Shown here: positions 17,214 through 25,894 of the stretch, one piece after another | How positions within the stretch are numbered: the stretch's first letter is position 1 | Layout of the letters: each line of letters begins with the position of its first letter | NCBI RefSeq assembly: GCF_029457495.1 | Contig: NZ_CP120361.1 | Span: forward strand, 3,674,001 to 3,738,000 | Direction: 5' to 3' | DNA: 64,000 nt | Source of the DNA: Chelativorans sp. AA-79 | GTDB taxonomy: Bacteria; Pseudomonadota; Alphaproteobacteria; Rhizobiales; Rhizobiaceae | Program-made: the position numbers and the translations under genes | The notes under the pieces: model-generated | Told to the model about the DNA's origin: nothing | Seen by the model: only the letters and a program-made list of their open reading frames with translations | Database searches by the model: none

Positions 17214-18056
17214 GTGCCTACTGTCGCACTGAACGGCGCAACGTTCGTCTATGACGAGGCCGGTTCCGCCGACGCCGAGCCGATCATCGCGCTGCACGGC
17301 GGGCGCGGCATCGGCGACCGCCACGGCGAGTTCAACGCCTGGTCCGCGCTGTCGGACACCTACAGACTGATCGCGTACGACCAGCGCGGCTGCGGCCAGA
17401 CCAGCCTCACGCCTCCTTATACGTTCGAGCAGCTTGCCGACGACGTCGAGGCGTTCCGGCAGACGCTGTGCGGCGGCCGCAGGATTATCCTTCAAGGCGG
17501 CTCTTTCGGGGGTATGATCGCGCTCACCTATGCGGTCAAGTACCCGCAGGGGCTCTCGCGGCTCATCCTGCGGGGAACCGCGCCCAGCCACCACAACGAG
17601 GACGACGCCTTCGAAACATTCCGCGCGCGGCTGCACAAGGCGTCAAGCGCATCCGAGGGGATGCTGCGCAAGATGTTTTCCGACACGGTGGTCGACGACA
17701 CCGAACTGCGGTTGATCTGGCTTGCTCTGCAGCCGCTCTACTTCGAGAAATTCGATCCGGACGCGGCTCTCGAGCGCACCCGCACGATGCATCTGCACGC
17801 CGAAACCCACAACGCGCTGTTCAAGGAGCGCAGCTACGACCTGCGAGACCGGCTTCCCGAGATACAGGTCCCCACATTGGTGATCGTCGGGGCGGAAGAC
17901 TGGATCTGCACGCCGAACCACTCCAGGCTGATCGCCGACCAAGTGCCGAATGCGGAACTCTTCGAGGTGCCGGGCGCAAACCATGCAGTCCACGTCGAGG
18001 CGAACGACATCGTCATTTCCGCTGCGCGCGATTTCCTGGCGCGCAGTGCCGGCTAA
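17214..18056 (+). CDS. Alpha/beta hydrolase, proline iminopeptidase-like
   Basis: A 280-residue cytoplasmic-looking hydrolase from a GTG at 17214 with AAAGGA 6 bases upstream. The oxyanion HGG motif (IIALHGGRGIGDRHGEF), DQRGCGQTS, the nucleophile elbow GGSFGGMIALTY, an acid in VIVGAEDWIC, and the catalytic His in PGANHAVHVEA are all in the right order. The S33 peptidase group, which releases N-terminal proline or cleaves small amides and lactones, is the closest pattern. As first gene of the peptide-importer operon, it probably acts on the imported compound. Confidence 0.88.
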   Translation: MPTVALNGATFVYDEAGSADAEPIIALHGGRGIGDRHGEFNAWSALSDTYRLIAYDQRGCGQTSLTPPYTFEQLADDVEAFRQTLCGGRRIILQGGSFGGMIALTYAVKYPQGLSRLILRGTAPSHHNEDDAFETFRARLHKASSASEGMLRKMFSDTVVDDTELRLIWLALQPLYFEKFDPDAALERTRTMHLHAETHNALFKERSYDLRDRLPEIQVPTLVIVGAEDWICTPNHSRLIADQVPNAELFEVPGANHAVHVEANDIVISAARDFLARSAG

Positions 18057-18073
18057 GTTCTGAAGAGACCGGG

Positions 18074-18994
18074 ATGGCTCGATATTTCCTGTCAAAGATC
18101 GCGGAGGCCCTCATAGCGGTATGGGGTGTCCTGACGATCGTTTTCTTCGTGACACGTGTGTTGGGCGATCCCGCGACGCTGTTGCTACCGATCGGCGCTA
18201 CCGAAGCGCAACTCGATGCATTGCGCGAGCAGTTCGGTCTGCACAGGCCGGTGGTCGAGCAGTATCTCCACTACCTTGCGATGATCGTGCAGGGCGATTT
18301 CGGTATGTCGTTCCAGTTCCAGCGCCCGGCCATGGAGGTCGTGCTGGAACGCATGCCCGCAACACTGGAGCTTGCGTTTTCGGCAATCATCCTCGGCACG
18401 CTGCTGGGGCTGGTGGCCGGCACCATCGCCGCCCTGAATCGCGGAAGGCTGGCGGAGCTGGTGGTGATGATCTTCGCCCTTCTGGGGCAGGCGACGCCGG
18501 TTTTCTGGCTCGGCATCATGTTCATCCTGCTGTTCGCGGTGGAGTTCGGTTGGCTGCCGACGGGCGGCCGCGGCACGCTCGCCCACACGGTCCTGCCGGC
18601 ACTGACGCTGGCGATCTTCGTCTGCGCGTCGATCGCGCGCCTGCTGCGGTCGAGCCTGCTGGACGTGCTGCGGGAGGACTATGTACGCACCGCCCGCGCC
18701 AAGGGCCTGATGCCGCGCACCATCTTCGTCTGGCACGTCGCGCGCAACGCTCTGATCCCGGTGGTGACGATGATCGGCATCATCATGGGTGAGCTGCTCG
18801 GCGGTTCCGTCGTCACGGAGACAGTCTTTGCGTGGCCGGGCATCGGGCGCCTCATCATCCAGGCGATCGAGACCAAGGATTTTCCGGTGATCCAGGCCGG
18901 CGTGATGCTGATCGCCTTCATTTTCGTCGCCATCAACCTGCTGATCGATCTCGCTTACGGCTTCCTTGATCCGCGCATACGCGAGCGCCGATAG
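18074..18994 (+). CDS. ABC transporter permease, DppB/OppB type
   Basis: 306 residues. MARYFLSKIAEALIAVWGVLTIVFFVTRVLGDP is the typical first membrane helix followed by GDP. The conserved cytoplasmic loop for contact with the ATPase is in DYVRTARAKGLMPRTIFVWHVARNALIPVV, and about six helices are visible. It forms the inner-membrane channel with the next permease. It starts 15 bases after the hydrolase stop, in one operon. Peptides, opines and related amides are typical substrates. Confidence 0.93.
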   Translation: MARYFLSKIAEALIAVWGVLTIVFFVTRVLGDPATLLLPIGATEAQLDALREQFGLHRPVVEQYLHYLAMIVQGDFGMSFQFQRPAMEVVLERMPATLELAFSAIILGTLLGLVAGTIAALNRGRLAELVVMIFALLGQATPVFWLGIMFILLFAVEFGWLPTGGRGTLAHTVLPALTLAIFVCASIARLLRSSLLDVLREDYVRTARAKGLMPRTIFVWHVARNALIPVVTMIGIIMGELLGGSVVTETVFAWPGIGRLIIQAIETKDFPVIQAGVMLIAFIFVAINLLIDLAYGFLDPRIRERR

Positions 18995-19004
18995 GACATC
19001 AGAC

Positions 19005-19859
19005 GTGAAACAGTTCTTCTCCGCCCTGATTCGCTCGCGTGCCGGACTTTTCGGCTGGACGATCCTTTGTCTTTTCGTCGTCGTCGCGCTGGCCGCGCCA
19101 TGGCTGGGCCTGCACGACCCGGTCAAGAGCAGCCTGACTGCGCGGCTCGAGGCGCCGACTTGGACCGATCTGTTCAACCCCGGCGCGCACCCGCTAGGCA
19201 CCGACCAGCTCGGCCGGGACATCCTCAGCCGTGTTGTCTACGGCTCGCGCGCGACGCTGGCGATCGCGGGCATGGCGGTGATCCTCGGCGGCATCGTCGG
19301 TGTGGTCCTCGGCATCGTTGCGGGCTATCTGCGCGGCATCACGGATACGATCCTGATGCGGCTGGTCGACATCCAGCTTGCGCTGCCGCTGATGCTTCTG
19401 GCGTTGCTTGTCGTTGCGGCGTTCGGCCCGTCGATGACCAATCTCGTCATCGTTCTCGCCCTCACGAGCTGGATACGGTACGCCCGCATCGTGCGCGGCC
19501 AGGTGCTGGCCGTTCGCGAGCGGGAATTCGTGCTGTCGACGGTCGCCATCGGCGCATCCACCGCGCGCATCATGTTCCGTCATATCCTTCCCAACATCGT
19601 CACCCCGGCCGTCGTCGTCGCCACGCTGGAACTCGCGCGCATTATCATCATGGACGCCGCGCTGAGCTTCCTCGGGCTCGGGCTTCAGCCTCCTTCCCCG
19701 AGCTGGGGCCGCATGCTTGCCGACGGGCGCACCTACATGAACACAGCCTGGTGGGTCGTCACCTTCCCCGGTCTTGCCATCGTTCTGACGGTTCTGAGCG
19801 TGAACCTGGTGGGTGACTGGCTGCGCGACTATTTCGATCCCCGCCAGAGGAACCTGTGA
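19005..19859 (+). CDS. ABC transporter permease, DppC/OppC type
   Basis: 284 residues with a GTG start at 19005 (AGGA 8 bases upstream); an in-frame ATG at 18966 would overlap the previous gene by 29 bases and has no ribosome site. Conserved points are HPLGTDQLGRDILSRVVYGSRATL and the coupling loop REREFVLSTVAIGASTARIMFRHILPNI. Partner of the preceding permease. The stop overlaps the next start by one base. Confidence 0.92.
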   Translation: MKQFFSALIRSRAGLFGWTILCLFVVVALAAPWLGLHDPVKSSLTARLEAPTWTDLFNPGAHPLGTDQLGRDILSRVVYGSRATLAIAGMAVILGGIVGVVLGIVAGYLRGITDTILMRLVDIQLALPLMLLALLVVAAFGPSMTNLVIVLALTSWIRYARIVRGQVLAVREREFVLSTVAIGASTARIMFRHILPNIVTPAVVVATLELARIIIMDAALSFLGLGLQPPSPSWGRMLADGRTYMNTAWWVVTFPGLAIVLTVLSVNLVGDWLRDYFDPRQRNL

Positions 19860-20875
19860 TGGGTACACCGCTCCTGGAAGTCCGTAATCTGAGCGTGGTC
19901 TTCGACACGCCGGCTGGGACAGTGCACGCCGTCAACGACGTTTCCTATACGCTGGAGGAAGGCGAGACGCTGGGGATCGTCGGCGAAAGCGGCTCGGGCA
20001 AGAGCGTCCATGCGCTTGCCATGCTCGGTCTGCTGCCGCGACCGCCGGGGCGGATCGTTTCCGGCGAGGTCCTGTTTCGCGGCCGCAACCTCCTGACGAT
20101 GAGCGAGCGCGAGTTGCGGGATATTCGCGGAAAGCAGATCGGCTTCGTCTTCCAGGACCCGATGACGGCGCTAAACCCGGTGCTCACGGTCGAACGGCAG
20201 CTTTGCGAACCGCTCGTCCGCCACGAGAACCTGTCGAAACCGGCAGCACGCAAGCGAGCCATCGAACTGCTCGAATTGGTCGGCATTCCCTTCGCGGAGG
20301 ATCGCATCGGCCACTATCTCTTCCAATTCTCGGGTGGAATGCGGCAGCGGGTGATGATCGCTATCGGCATTGCCTGCAGCCCACAGCTGCTAATCGCCGA
20401 CGAGGCGACCACTGCGCTGGACGTGACCGTGCAGGCGCAGGTGCTCGATCTCGTGCGCGACCTGAAGGAGAAGTTCGGCACCACCGTCATCTGGATCACG
20501 CACGACATGGGCGTGGTGGCCGGCCTCGCCGACACCGTGCAGGTGATGTATGGCGGCCGGATCATGGAGCGCGGCCCGGCCGATCCGATCTTCCACAAGC
20601 CGCACAGCGCCTACACCTGGGGTCTGCTGCGCTCCCTCCCTCACGGGCAGACGCGCAGCACAAGGCGGCTCTATCAGATACCCGGCCAGCCGCCGGACCT
20701 GCTTGCCGCGCCGAAGGGCGATCCGTTCGCCCCCCGCAACGAGTTCGCCACGCCGCGCTGCTTCGAGGAGGTGCCGCCGCTGCGGCAGGTTGACGGCAGC
20801 GTTCCGGGCCATCTGGTCGCGGCATGGTACAATCTCCCGGCCTTGCTGGCGAAGCGCGAGGGAGCACAGGCATGA
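19859..20875 (+). CDS. ABC transporter ATPase, OppD/DppD type
   Basis: 338 residues. Walker A is [12 protein letters not shown], the Q loop is in GFVFQDPMTALNP, the signature is QFSGGMRQRVMIA, Walker B is LLIADEATTALD, and the switch His is in WITHDMGVVAG. A C-terminal oligopeptide-type extension follows, with DPFAPRNEFATPRCFEEVPPL (the iron-sulfur motif of the family is reduced to one Cys here). It powers import with the OppF-type partner. The ATG at 19859 overlaps the preceding stop (TGATG). Confidence 0.93.
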   Translation: MGTPLLEVRNLSVVFDTPAGTVHAVNDVSYTLEEGETLGIVGESGSGKSVHALAMLGLLPRPPGRIVSGEVLFRGRNLLTMSERELRDIRGKQIGFVFQDPMTALNPVLTVERQLCEPLVRHENLSKPAARKRAIELLELVGIPFAEDRIGHYLFQFSGGMRQRVMIAIGIACSPQLLIADEATTALDVTVQAQVLDLVRDLKEKFGTTVIWITHDMGVVAGLADTVQVMYGGRIMERGPADPIFHKPHSAYTWGLLRSLPHGQTRSTRRLYQIPGQPPDLLAAPKGDPFAPRNEFATPRCFEEVPPLRQVDGSVPGHLVAAWYNLPALLAKREGAQA

Positions 20876-21777
20876 CGGCCGTTCCCCAGCCGCTCGTCGC
20901 GGTTCGCAACCTGGTCAAGCAGTATGGTGGCCGGAAGCGGCTGTTCGGCGGCGGATTTTCCCTGCGGGCCGTCGACGACATCAGCTTCGACATCGCGCCC
21001 GGCGAAACGCTGGGTCTGGTGGGCGAATCCGGTTCGGGCAAAAGCACGACCGGCCGGGTTCTCCTCCAGCTCGAACCGCTGACCTCCGGCGAGGTCCGTT
21101 TCAAGGGCGAAAGCATAACCGGCTTCAAACCTTCGGAAATGAAGCGCTTCCGGCAGGAAATGCAGATCGTCTTTCAGGACCCTTACTCGGCGCTCAACCC
21201 GCGCATGACGGTGGGCGACTTCGTGGAAGAGCCGATCCTCATCCACACGAAAAGCTCCAGGGCCGAACGACGCGACCGCACCGCCGAATTGTTCCGGCTC
21301 GTCGGGCTAGACCCGTCCTTCATGTCGCGTTATCCGCACGAATTTTCAGGCGGCCAGCGCCAGCGCGTCAACATCGCAAGGGCGGTTGCGCTGCGGCCGA
21401 GCTTTATCGTGGCCGACGAGCCGATCACCGCGCTCGACGTATCCATCCAGGCACAGATCATCAATCTTTTCCAGGACCTCCAGGAACAGATGGGATTGGC
21501 CTACCTGTTCGTCGCGCACGACCTGTCGATGGTGCGCTATCTCTGCCATCGCGTCGCCGTCATGCTGCGCGGACGCATCGTGGAAATGGCGCCGGCGGAG
21601 CAGCTTTTCGAGGATCCGCGCCATCCCTACACACAGGCGTTGCTCAGCGCGATCCCGGTACCCGATCCACGCATCGAGCGGCAGCGCCGCCATGTCAAGT
21701 TCAATCTCGCCGTTCACGGCCCGAAGCCCGAGCAGGCACTGCGCGAGGTCTCACCCGACCATCTTGTCCTTTCATGA
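20872..21777 (+). CDS. ABC transporter ATPase, OppF/DppF type
   Basis: 301 residues, starting at the ATGA overlap with the preceding stop; longer in-frame starts lie inside that gene. Walker [15 protein letters not shown] loop [13 protein letters not shown], signature [13 protein letters not shown], Walker [12 protein letters not shown], and switch His [11 protein letters not shown] are all intact. The second, distinct nucleotide-binding subunit of the peptide-type importer, as usual for this class. Confidence 0.93.
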   Translation: MTAVPQPLVAVRNLVKQYGGRKRLFGGGFSLRAVDDISFDIAPGETLGLVGESGSGKSTTGRVLLQLEPLTSGEVRFKGESITGFKPSEMKRFRQEMQIVFQDPYSALNPRMTVGDFVEEPILIHTKSSRAERRDRTAELFRLVGLDPSFMSRYPHEFSGGQRQRVNIARAVALRPSFIVADEPITALDVSIQAQIINLFQDLQEQMGLAYLFVAHDLSMVRYLCHRVAVMLRGRIVEMAPAEQLFEDPRHPYTQALLSAIPVPDPRIERQRRHVKFNLAVHGPKPEQALREVSPDHLVLS

Positions 21778-21813
21778 GCCGACATCACCCGTAACCTTCA
21801 CCCAAAGCGAGAC

Positions 21814-23328
21814 ATGCCAATGCTTCACCAAACGCGTACATTTCTGCTGGCCGGCGCCGCCGGCCTCTTCATGTCCATGCCTCTGGCGAACGCCCAGGAC
21901 GCCGACACGGTGACGATCGCCCTGCGCGTCGCGGTCAATACGCTCGATCCGCACATGTCCGCATCTGTCGGATCTGACCTTAGCGTGCTGAGCCACATTT
22001 ATCCGGCGCTGATCCTGCGCGGCCCGGACCTGAAGCTGCAGCCATCCGTGGCGCAATCGTGGGAAATGGTCGACGATACCACCTGGCGTTTCAAGCTGAC
22101 ACCCCGTGCGACCTTTGCAAATGGCGAGAAGATCGATGCTGCAGCCGTCAAGTGGAACCTTGACCGGGTCCTCGACGAGGCGGTCGGCGCCCGCATCGCC
22201 GGCTGGTTCTCCCTTGTGTCGGAGGCCATCGTCGTTGATGACCTGACCATCGATGTCAAGACGTCGGAGCCCTATCCGGCATTCGCCGACCAGCTCTCGA
22301 TGTTCTTCCTGCTGCCGCCGGAATGGGCGCAGACCCACAATCCGGCTACGGAAACCATGTCGGGCGGTCCTTACAAGGTCGCCGAAAACGTGCCGGGCGA
22401 CCACATCACGCTGGAGATCAATCCGGACTACTGGGGTGAAGCGCCGGCTTTCGAAACCGTGATCTTCCGCACGATTCCGGAGACAGGCAGCCGCATTGCC
22501 GCGCTGCTGGCAGGCGAGATCGACCTCGTTACCGGTATTCCTACGACCGAATTGGACCGGGTCAACGGCTCAGGCGTGGCCACGGCTGACGCGATCGACT
22601 CGATCCGGATGATGTTGGGTAAGATCAACCATCAAAAGGCGCCGATGGAAAACCGGGCCTTCCGCCAAGCCCTCAACTATGCCGTCGACAAGCAGGGCAT
22701 CGTTGACGCGATCTTCGATGGTAAGGCTACCGTGTCGGCCTGTCAGCTCCTGTCCGAACCGTATGTCGGTTACAATCCGAACCTCGAGGGTTACCCGTAC
22801 GACCCGGAAAAGGCGCGTGAACTGCTGCAGGAGTCTGGCGTTGACCTGAGCCAGGAAATCGAGATCGAGGTGCCGACCGCCACTTACCTGCAGGGCGATG
22901 AGGTTACCCAAATCATTGCAGCGCAGCTTCAGGAAGTCGGATTGAACATGAAGATCACCGAGATTGAATTCGGCGCCTTCATGAACAAGCAGCTTCGTGC
23001 GCGTGATCTCGCTCAGATAGCCGTTCAGGGACTGGCATGGCCGACCATCGATGCCGACGGAATGTTGACGATGTTCGCTCCAGGTAACGTTTACGACTAC
23101 TGGAACAATGCCGAATTCGGCAAGATCCTCGACGAGGCCCGCGTCACTACTGACAAAGAAAAGCGCGACGCGCTCTATGCCGATGCCACAAAGTTGATGT
23201 GCGATGAAGCGGCCGCGCTCTTCCTCTACCTGATGCCCGCCACATTCGGCGTGTCAAACCGCATCGAATGGGACGCGCGGGGCGACGACTGGGTTCGTGC
23301 TTTTGATATGAGGCCAGCCGCGCAGTAA
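21814..23328 (+). CDS. Periplasmic substrate-binding protein, peptide/opine family 5
   Basis: 504 residues with a Sec signal (MLHQTRTFLLAGAAGLFMSMPLANA, cleaved near residue 27). The family 5 pattern follows: TLDPHMSASVGSDLSVLSHIYPALI, WRFKLTPRATFANGEKIDAAAVKWNLDR, SGGPYKVAENVPGDHITLEINPDYWG, and NRAFRQALNYAVDKQGIV. It delivers the ligand to the DppBC-type channel. It looks like the group often found beside CMD-fold proteins (the next module downstream). The start could be either Met at 21814 or 21820. An intrinsic terminator follows. Confidence 0.92.
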   Translation: MPMLHQTRTFLLAGAAGLFMSMPLANAQDADTVTIALRVAVNTLDPHMSASVGSDLSVLSHIYPALILRGPDLKLQPSVAQSWEMVDDTTWRFKLTPRATFANGEKIDAAAVKWNLDRVLDEAVGARIAGWFSLVSEAIVVDDLTIDVKTSEPYPAFADQLSMFFLLPPEWAQTHNPATETMSGGPYKVAENVPGDHITLEINPDYWGEAPAFETVIFRTIPETGSRIAALLAGEIDLVTGIPTTELDRVNGSGVATADAIDSIRMMLGKINHQKAPMENRAFRQALNYAVDKQGIVDAIFDGKATVSACQLLSEPYVGYNPNLEGYPYDPEKARELLQESGVDLSQEIEIEVPTATYLQGDEVTQIIAAQLQEVGLNMKITEIEFGAFMNKQLRARDLAQIAVQGLAWPTIDADGMLTMFAPGNVYDYWNNAEFGKILDEARVTTDKEKRDALYADATKLMCDEAAALFLYLMPATFGVSNRIEWDARGDDWVRAFDMRPAAQ

Positions 23329-23347
23329 GCGACGGGGGTTCCTTTTT

Positions 23348-23380
23348 AGCCCCGGTGCAGCGCTGCATCGGGGCTTTTTC
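23348..23380 (+). terminator. Intrinsic terminator after the peptide-importer operon
   Basis: A stem of 12 base pairs (23348-23359 with 23364-23375, one G-U pair) and a GCGC loop, followed by TTTTT. It lies 20 bases after the stop of the binding-protein gene and marks the end of the operon that starts at 17214. Confidence 0.9.
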
Positions 23381-23951
23381 ATGCCTTTTCCGGCAGGACG
23401 GCGTGACCGAGAATATGCATCAGCCGATTAGCCCATCCGAAGATCGACACGGCGTGAATGAGATCGACGATCTCGGCATCGCCCATCCCGGTTTCGCGCA
23501 ACGCCGCAACGTGATCGGCCGTCGCTTGCGACGGTGTGCGTGATAGCGCAACGGCGAACTCCCAGATCGCGCGGTCGCGGACAGAAAGCAGATCGACCCG
23601 TCCGTACCAAAGTGCGGTGACGACATCGTCGCTTCCGGTCAGCTTTGCGTGCTGCCTGCCATGGATCATGGCGCAGTATTTGCACCCGTTCACCACCGAG
23701 GCTCCCAGCGCGCCCAGCTCGCGCTCAGGGCGCGGCAGGCCGCCTTCCGCGTACATGATCGCGTTGAACAGAACCGTGCGGGCGACATAGCTCTCGGGAT
23801 CATGCGCCAGCGTGCGCACATAGGGCGAGACCTTCTTGGCAGAGGGCGTCACCTTCATCGCCTCGAGCTGCTCGGGTGTGGCTTCATCGATCTCGACGGG
23901 CGTAATATGGGGGTGCCATACGAGCTGGCGAATGCGAATGGTTGGCATCAT
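23379..23951 (-). CDS. Alkylhydroperoxidase (AhpD)-like / CMD-domain protein with CxxC
   Basis: 190 residues. The AhpD-type redox motif is complete: NGCKYCAMIHGRQHAK, with CxxC and the following His. The helical core resembles peroxidase-related members of the carboxymuconolactone decarboxylase family and, from memory, the group named for Agrobacterium vitis Avi_7169. These probably detoxify peroxides or carry redox equivalents. The start overlaps the stop of the preceding CMD gene (TGATG). Last gene of the LysR-monooxygenase cluster; ends against the terminator of the opposing operon. Confidence 0.87.
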   Translation of the reverse strand: MMPTIRIRQLVWHPHITPVEIDEATPEQLEAMKVTPSAKKVSPYVRTLAHDPESYVARTVLFNAIMYAEGGLPRPERELGALGASVVNGCKYCAMIHGRQHAKLTGSDDVVTALWYGRVDLLSVRDRAIWEFAVALSRTPSQATADHVAALRETGMGDAEIVDLIHAVSIFGWANRLMHILGHAVLPEKA

Positions 23952-24427
23952 CACGGGCTTCCAAGCAGGCGCAGACCCTGCGTGATCCGGGTCTGGAAAT
24001 TGACAAAGGCGATCAGTTCACTGAGCGCGACGATCTGCGCATTGTCGAGACCAACGGCCGAAAGCCGCTCAAGGTCTGCCGCCATCGCGACGGCAGGCGT
24101 ACCGGTGACGAGATCGGCATGTCTGGCCATGCTCGCTTCCGGCTCGTTCAACATTTCCGGCGGAGCGCCCGCAGCCAATGCCTCTAATGCGGGAGCGGTA
24201 AGCGCGTCGTATTGTGCCGTCAGCGTTGCGTCGGCATTCGCGCGGGCCATTCGAGCGGCGAGCGCTGCGCGCAGTTCCGGCACAAGCCCGTGAGTGGTCG
24301 CCGGATTGAGAACCGCCGCACGGCAGGCCTCCGCACCGCTCACGAACTCCGGACGAAGCATGCGCAGTTCATAGAGGTGGCTGCCCGGCGCCAAGCCAAG
24401 GGCCAAATCGATCGCATCGCCCGTCAT
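23951..24427 (-). CDS. CMD-fold protein without CxxC (Avi_7170-like)
   Basis: 158 residues, all-helical: MTGDAIDLALGLAPGSHLYELRMLRPEF, then ELRAALAARMARANAD, and a core around DNAQIVALSELIAFVNFQTRITQGLRLL. The fold fits the carboxymuconolactone decarboxylase superfamily, but the redox CxxC is missing, so it may be a structural or catalytic partner of the AhpD-like protein encoded next. It resembles a family known to travel with that protein and an ABC importer (from memory). The ATG overlaps the monooxygenase stop (ATGA). Confidence 0.75.
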   Translation of the reverse strand: MTGDAIDLALGLAPGSHLYELRMLRPEFVSGAEACRAAVLNPATTHGLVPELRAALAARMARANADATLTAQYDALTAPALEALAAGAPPEMLNEPEASMARHADLVTGTPAVAMAADLERLSAVGLDNAQIVALSELIAFVNFQTRITQGLRLLGSP

Positions 24428-25881
24428 GGCTGGGGCACCTCCTCTCGCGCCCGGGTCATGGCGGGTGAGGAATCCACCCACTCGTCACCCTGAAGTTCCG
24501 GAATGTCATAGGCTTGCAAATTGGCGAAGTGCCTTTCGGCATCGGCCTCGAACAGTGCCGCCGTGATATGCCGAACCAGTCGATCGGCGCCCGCGCTGAC
24601 GGCCGGTATGTCGCCCGACACCTTTCCGTGCGTCAGCATCGCCGCGTCGTTGAAACAGTGAATCCGCGCCAGTCCCGGGCACGCGCCGGCGACCTTCTCG
24701 CGGAACTCGAATCCCGGACCGAGATCGGGGGCTTCCATCATGCTGCCGCGCGGCGGGCCCATATCGGGCGAATAGCGCCCGTCAGACCATGTCCTGATGT
24801 GGGGCGCGATCGCATCGAATTCCGGCCGGCCGGTGAAATCGTTGCCGAATCCGGTCGCCGCGATCAGGAAATCGTAGCGCCGCTCGCCGAGACTGGTGTT
24901 CAAGACCAGTTCCTCGCCCTCGACACGGGCCGAATCGATGGCGCAACCCAGATAGAAGGCGGCGTTCGAGTGGCGGGAAACGCGCAATGTAGAGGAACGC
25001 GGCGGAGGCGTCTGGGTCGTTGCGGTGTAGTCGAAGAAACGCCATTTCCACGCGTCCGGCAGCATGTGCATACCGTGTACGACACCCTGGCTGCCGATGC
25101 CCGTCATCTTGTTGATGCGCGGCATCTCGCGGCGGCGGATCAGCATGTCGACGCTTGCCGCCCCCGCCTCCAGCGCCGTGGCCGCATTGTCCATGGCGGA
25201 GGCTCCGGCACCGATGACGGCAATGCGGCGCCCGTTCAGCGCATCGAAGTCGATCGGGTCTGCCGAATGAGACCAGAAGCGACGGTCGATGTCTTCCAGG
25301 AACTCCGGCACAATGGCCCCGCCGAGACCCGACCGCCCTGTCGCAAGTACCAGATGCCGGCAGAGGAAGCGCTTCCGCTCTGATGGCGTGGCCACGTCCA
25401 GGACAATGAGATCCCCGTCGAAGGCGATGCCGGTCATGCGGTGCTCGTTGAGGATCGGAAGTGCCAGCACACGACGGAACCAGATGAGATAATCCATCCA
25501 GATATCGCGCGGGATCTTATCGAGTGCCTGCCACGGCTCGCCGCCATAGGCAGCGGTGTACCAGGCGCGGAAGGTCAATGCAGGCAGGCCCAGCGCCGGG
25601 CCGGCGAGCTGCTTCGGCGAGCGCAGCGTCTGCATCCGCGCGAAGGTGACCCACGGACCTTCCAGCCCTTCCGGTGCCGCATCGAGCGCGACGACGTTGT
25701 CTATGCCGCCGAGGCGCAGCCGCGCGAGCGCAGCAAGGCCGCACATGCCGGCGCCGATTACGACGACGTCGTGCACTCCGTTTCTGCGCGGCACCCACGG
25801 CTTGCCGGGCAGCTCCAGCAGTTCCATGTCTTCGGCCAGCCGTCCGGCGAGCGCGGCCAGCCCGTCCTGATTGCGCTTCAT
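24424..25881 (-). CDS. Flavin-containing monooxygenase (FAD/NADPH)
   Basis: 485 residues, starting MKRNQDGLAALAGRLAEDMELLELPG with AAGGAG upstream. The FAD motif is DVVVIGAGMCGLAALARL near residue 37, and the NADPH motif is RRIAVIGAGASAMDNAATAL mid-protein, preceded by RRFWSHSADPIDF at the FMO fingerprint position. The last part includes FLIAATGFGNDF. It likely hydroxylates or oxygenates a nitrogen or sulfur atom, or acts as a Baeyer-Villiger enzyme. It is in one transcription unit with LysR upstream and two CMD-fold genes downstream. Confidence 0.88.
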   Translation of the reverse strand: MKRNQDGLAALAGRLAEDMELLELPGKPWVPRRNGVHDVVVIGAGMCGLAALARLRLGGIDNVVALDAAPEGLEGPWVTFARMQTLRSPKQLAGPALGLPALTFRAWYTAAYGGEPWQALDKIPRDIWMDYLIWFRRVLALPILNEHRMTGIAFDGDLIVLDVATPSERKRFLCRHLVLATGRSGLGGAIVPEFLEDIDRRFWSHSADPIDFDALNGRRIAVIGAGASAMDNAATALEAGAASVDMLIRRREMPRINKMTGIGSQGVVHGMHMLPDAWKWRFFDYTATTQTPPPRSSTLRVSRHSNAAFYLGCAIDSARVEGEELVLNTSLGERRYDFLIAATGFGNDFTGRPEFDAIAPHIRTWSDGRYSPDMGPPRGSMMEAPDLGPGFEFREKVAGACPGLARIHCFNDAAMLTHGKVSGDIPAVSAGADRLVRHITAALFEADAERHFANLQAYDIPELQGDEWVDSSPAMTRAREEVPQP

Positions 25882-25894
25882 GAGGGCAGGCTCC

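Noticed and set aside
23348..23380. Bidirectional terminator also serving the CMD operon
   Set aside because: The T-run follows the stem only on the plus strand; no T-run on the minus strand.
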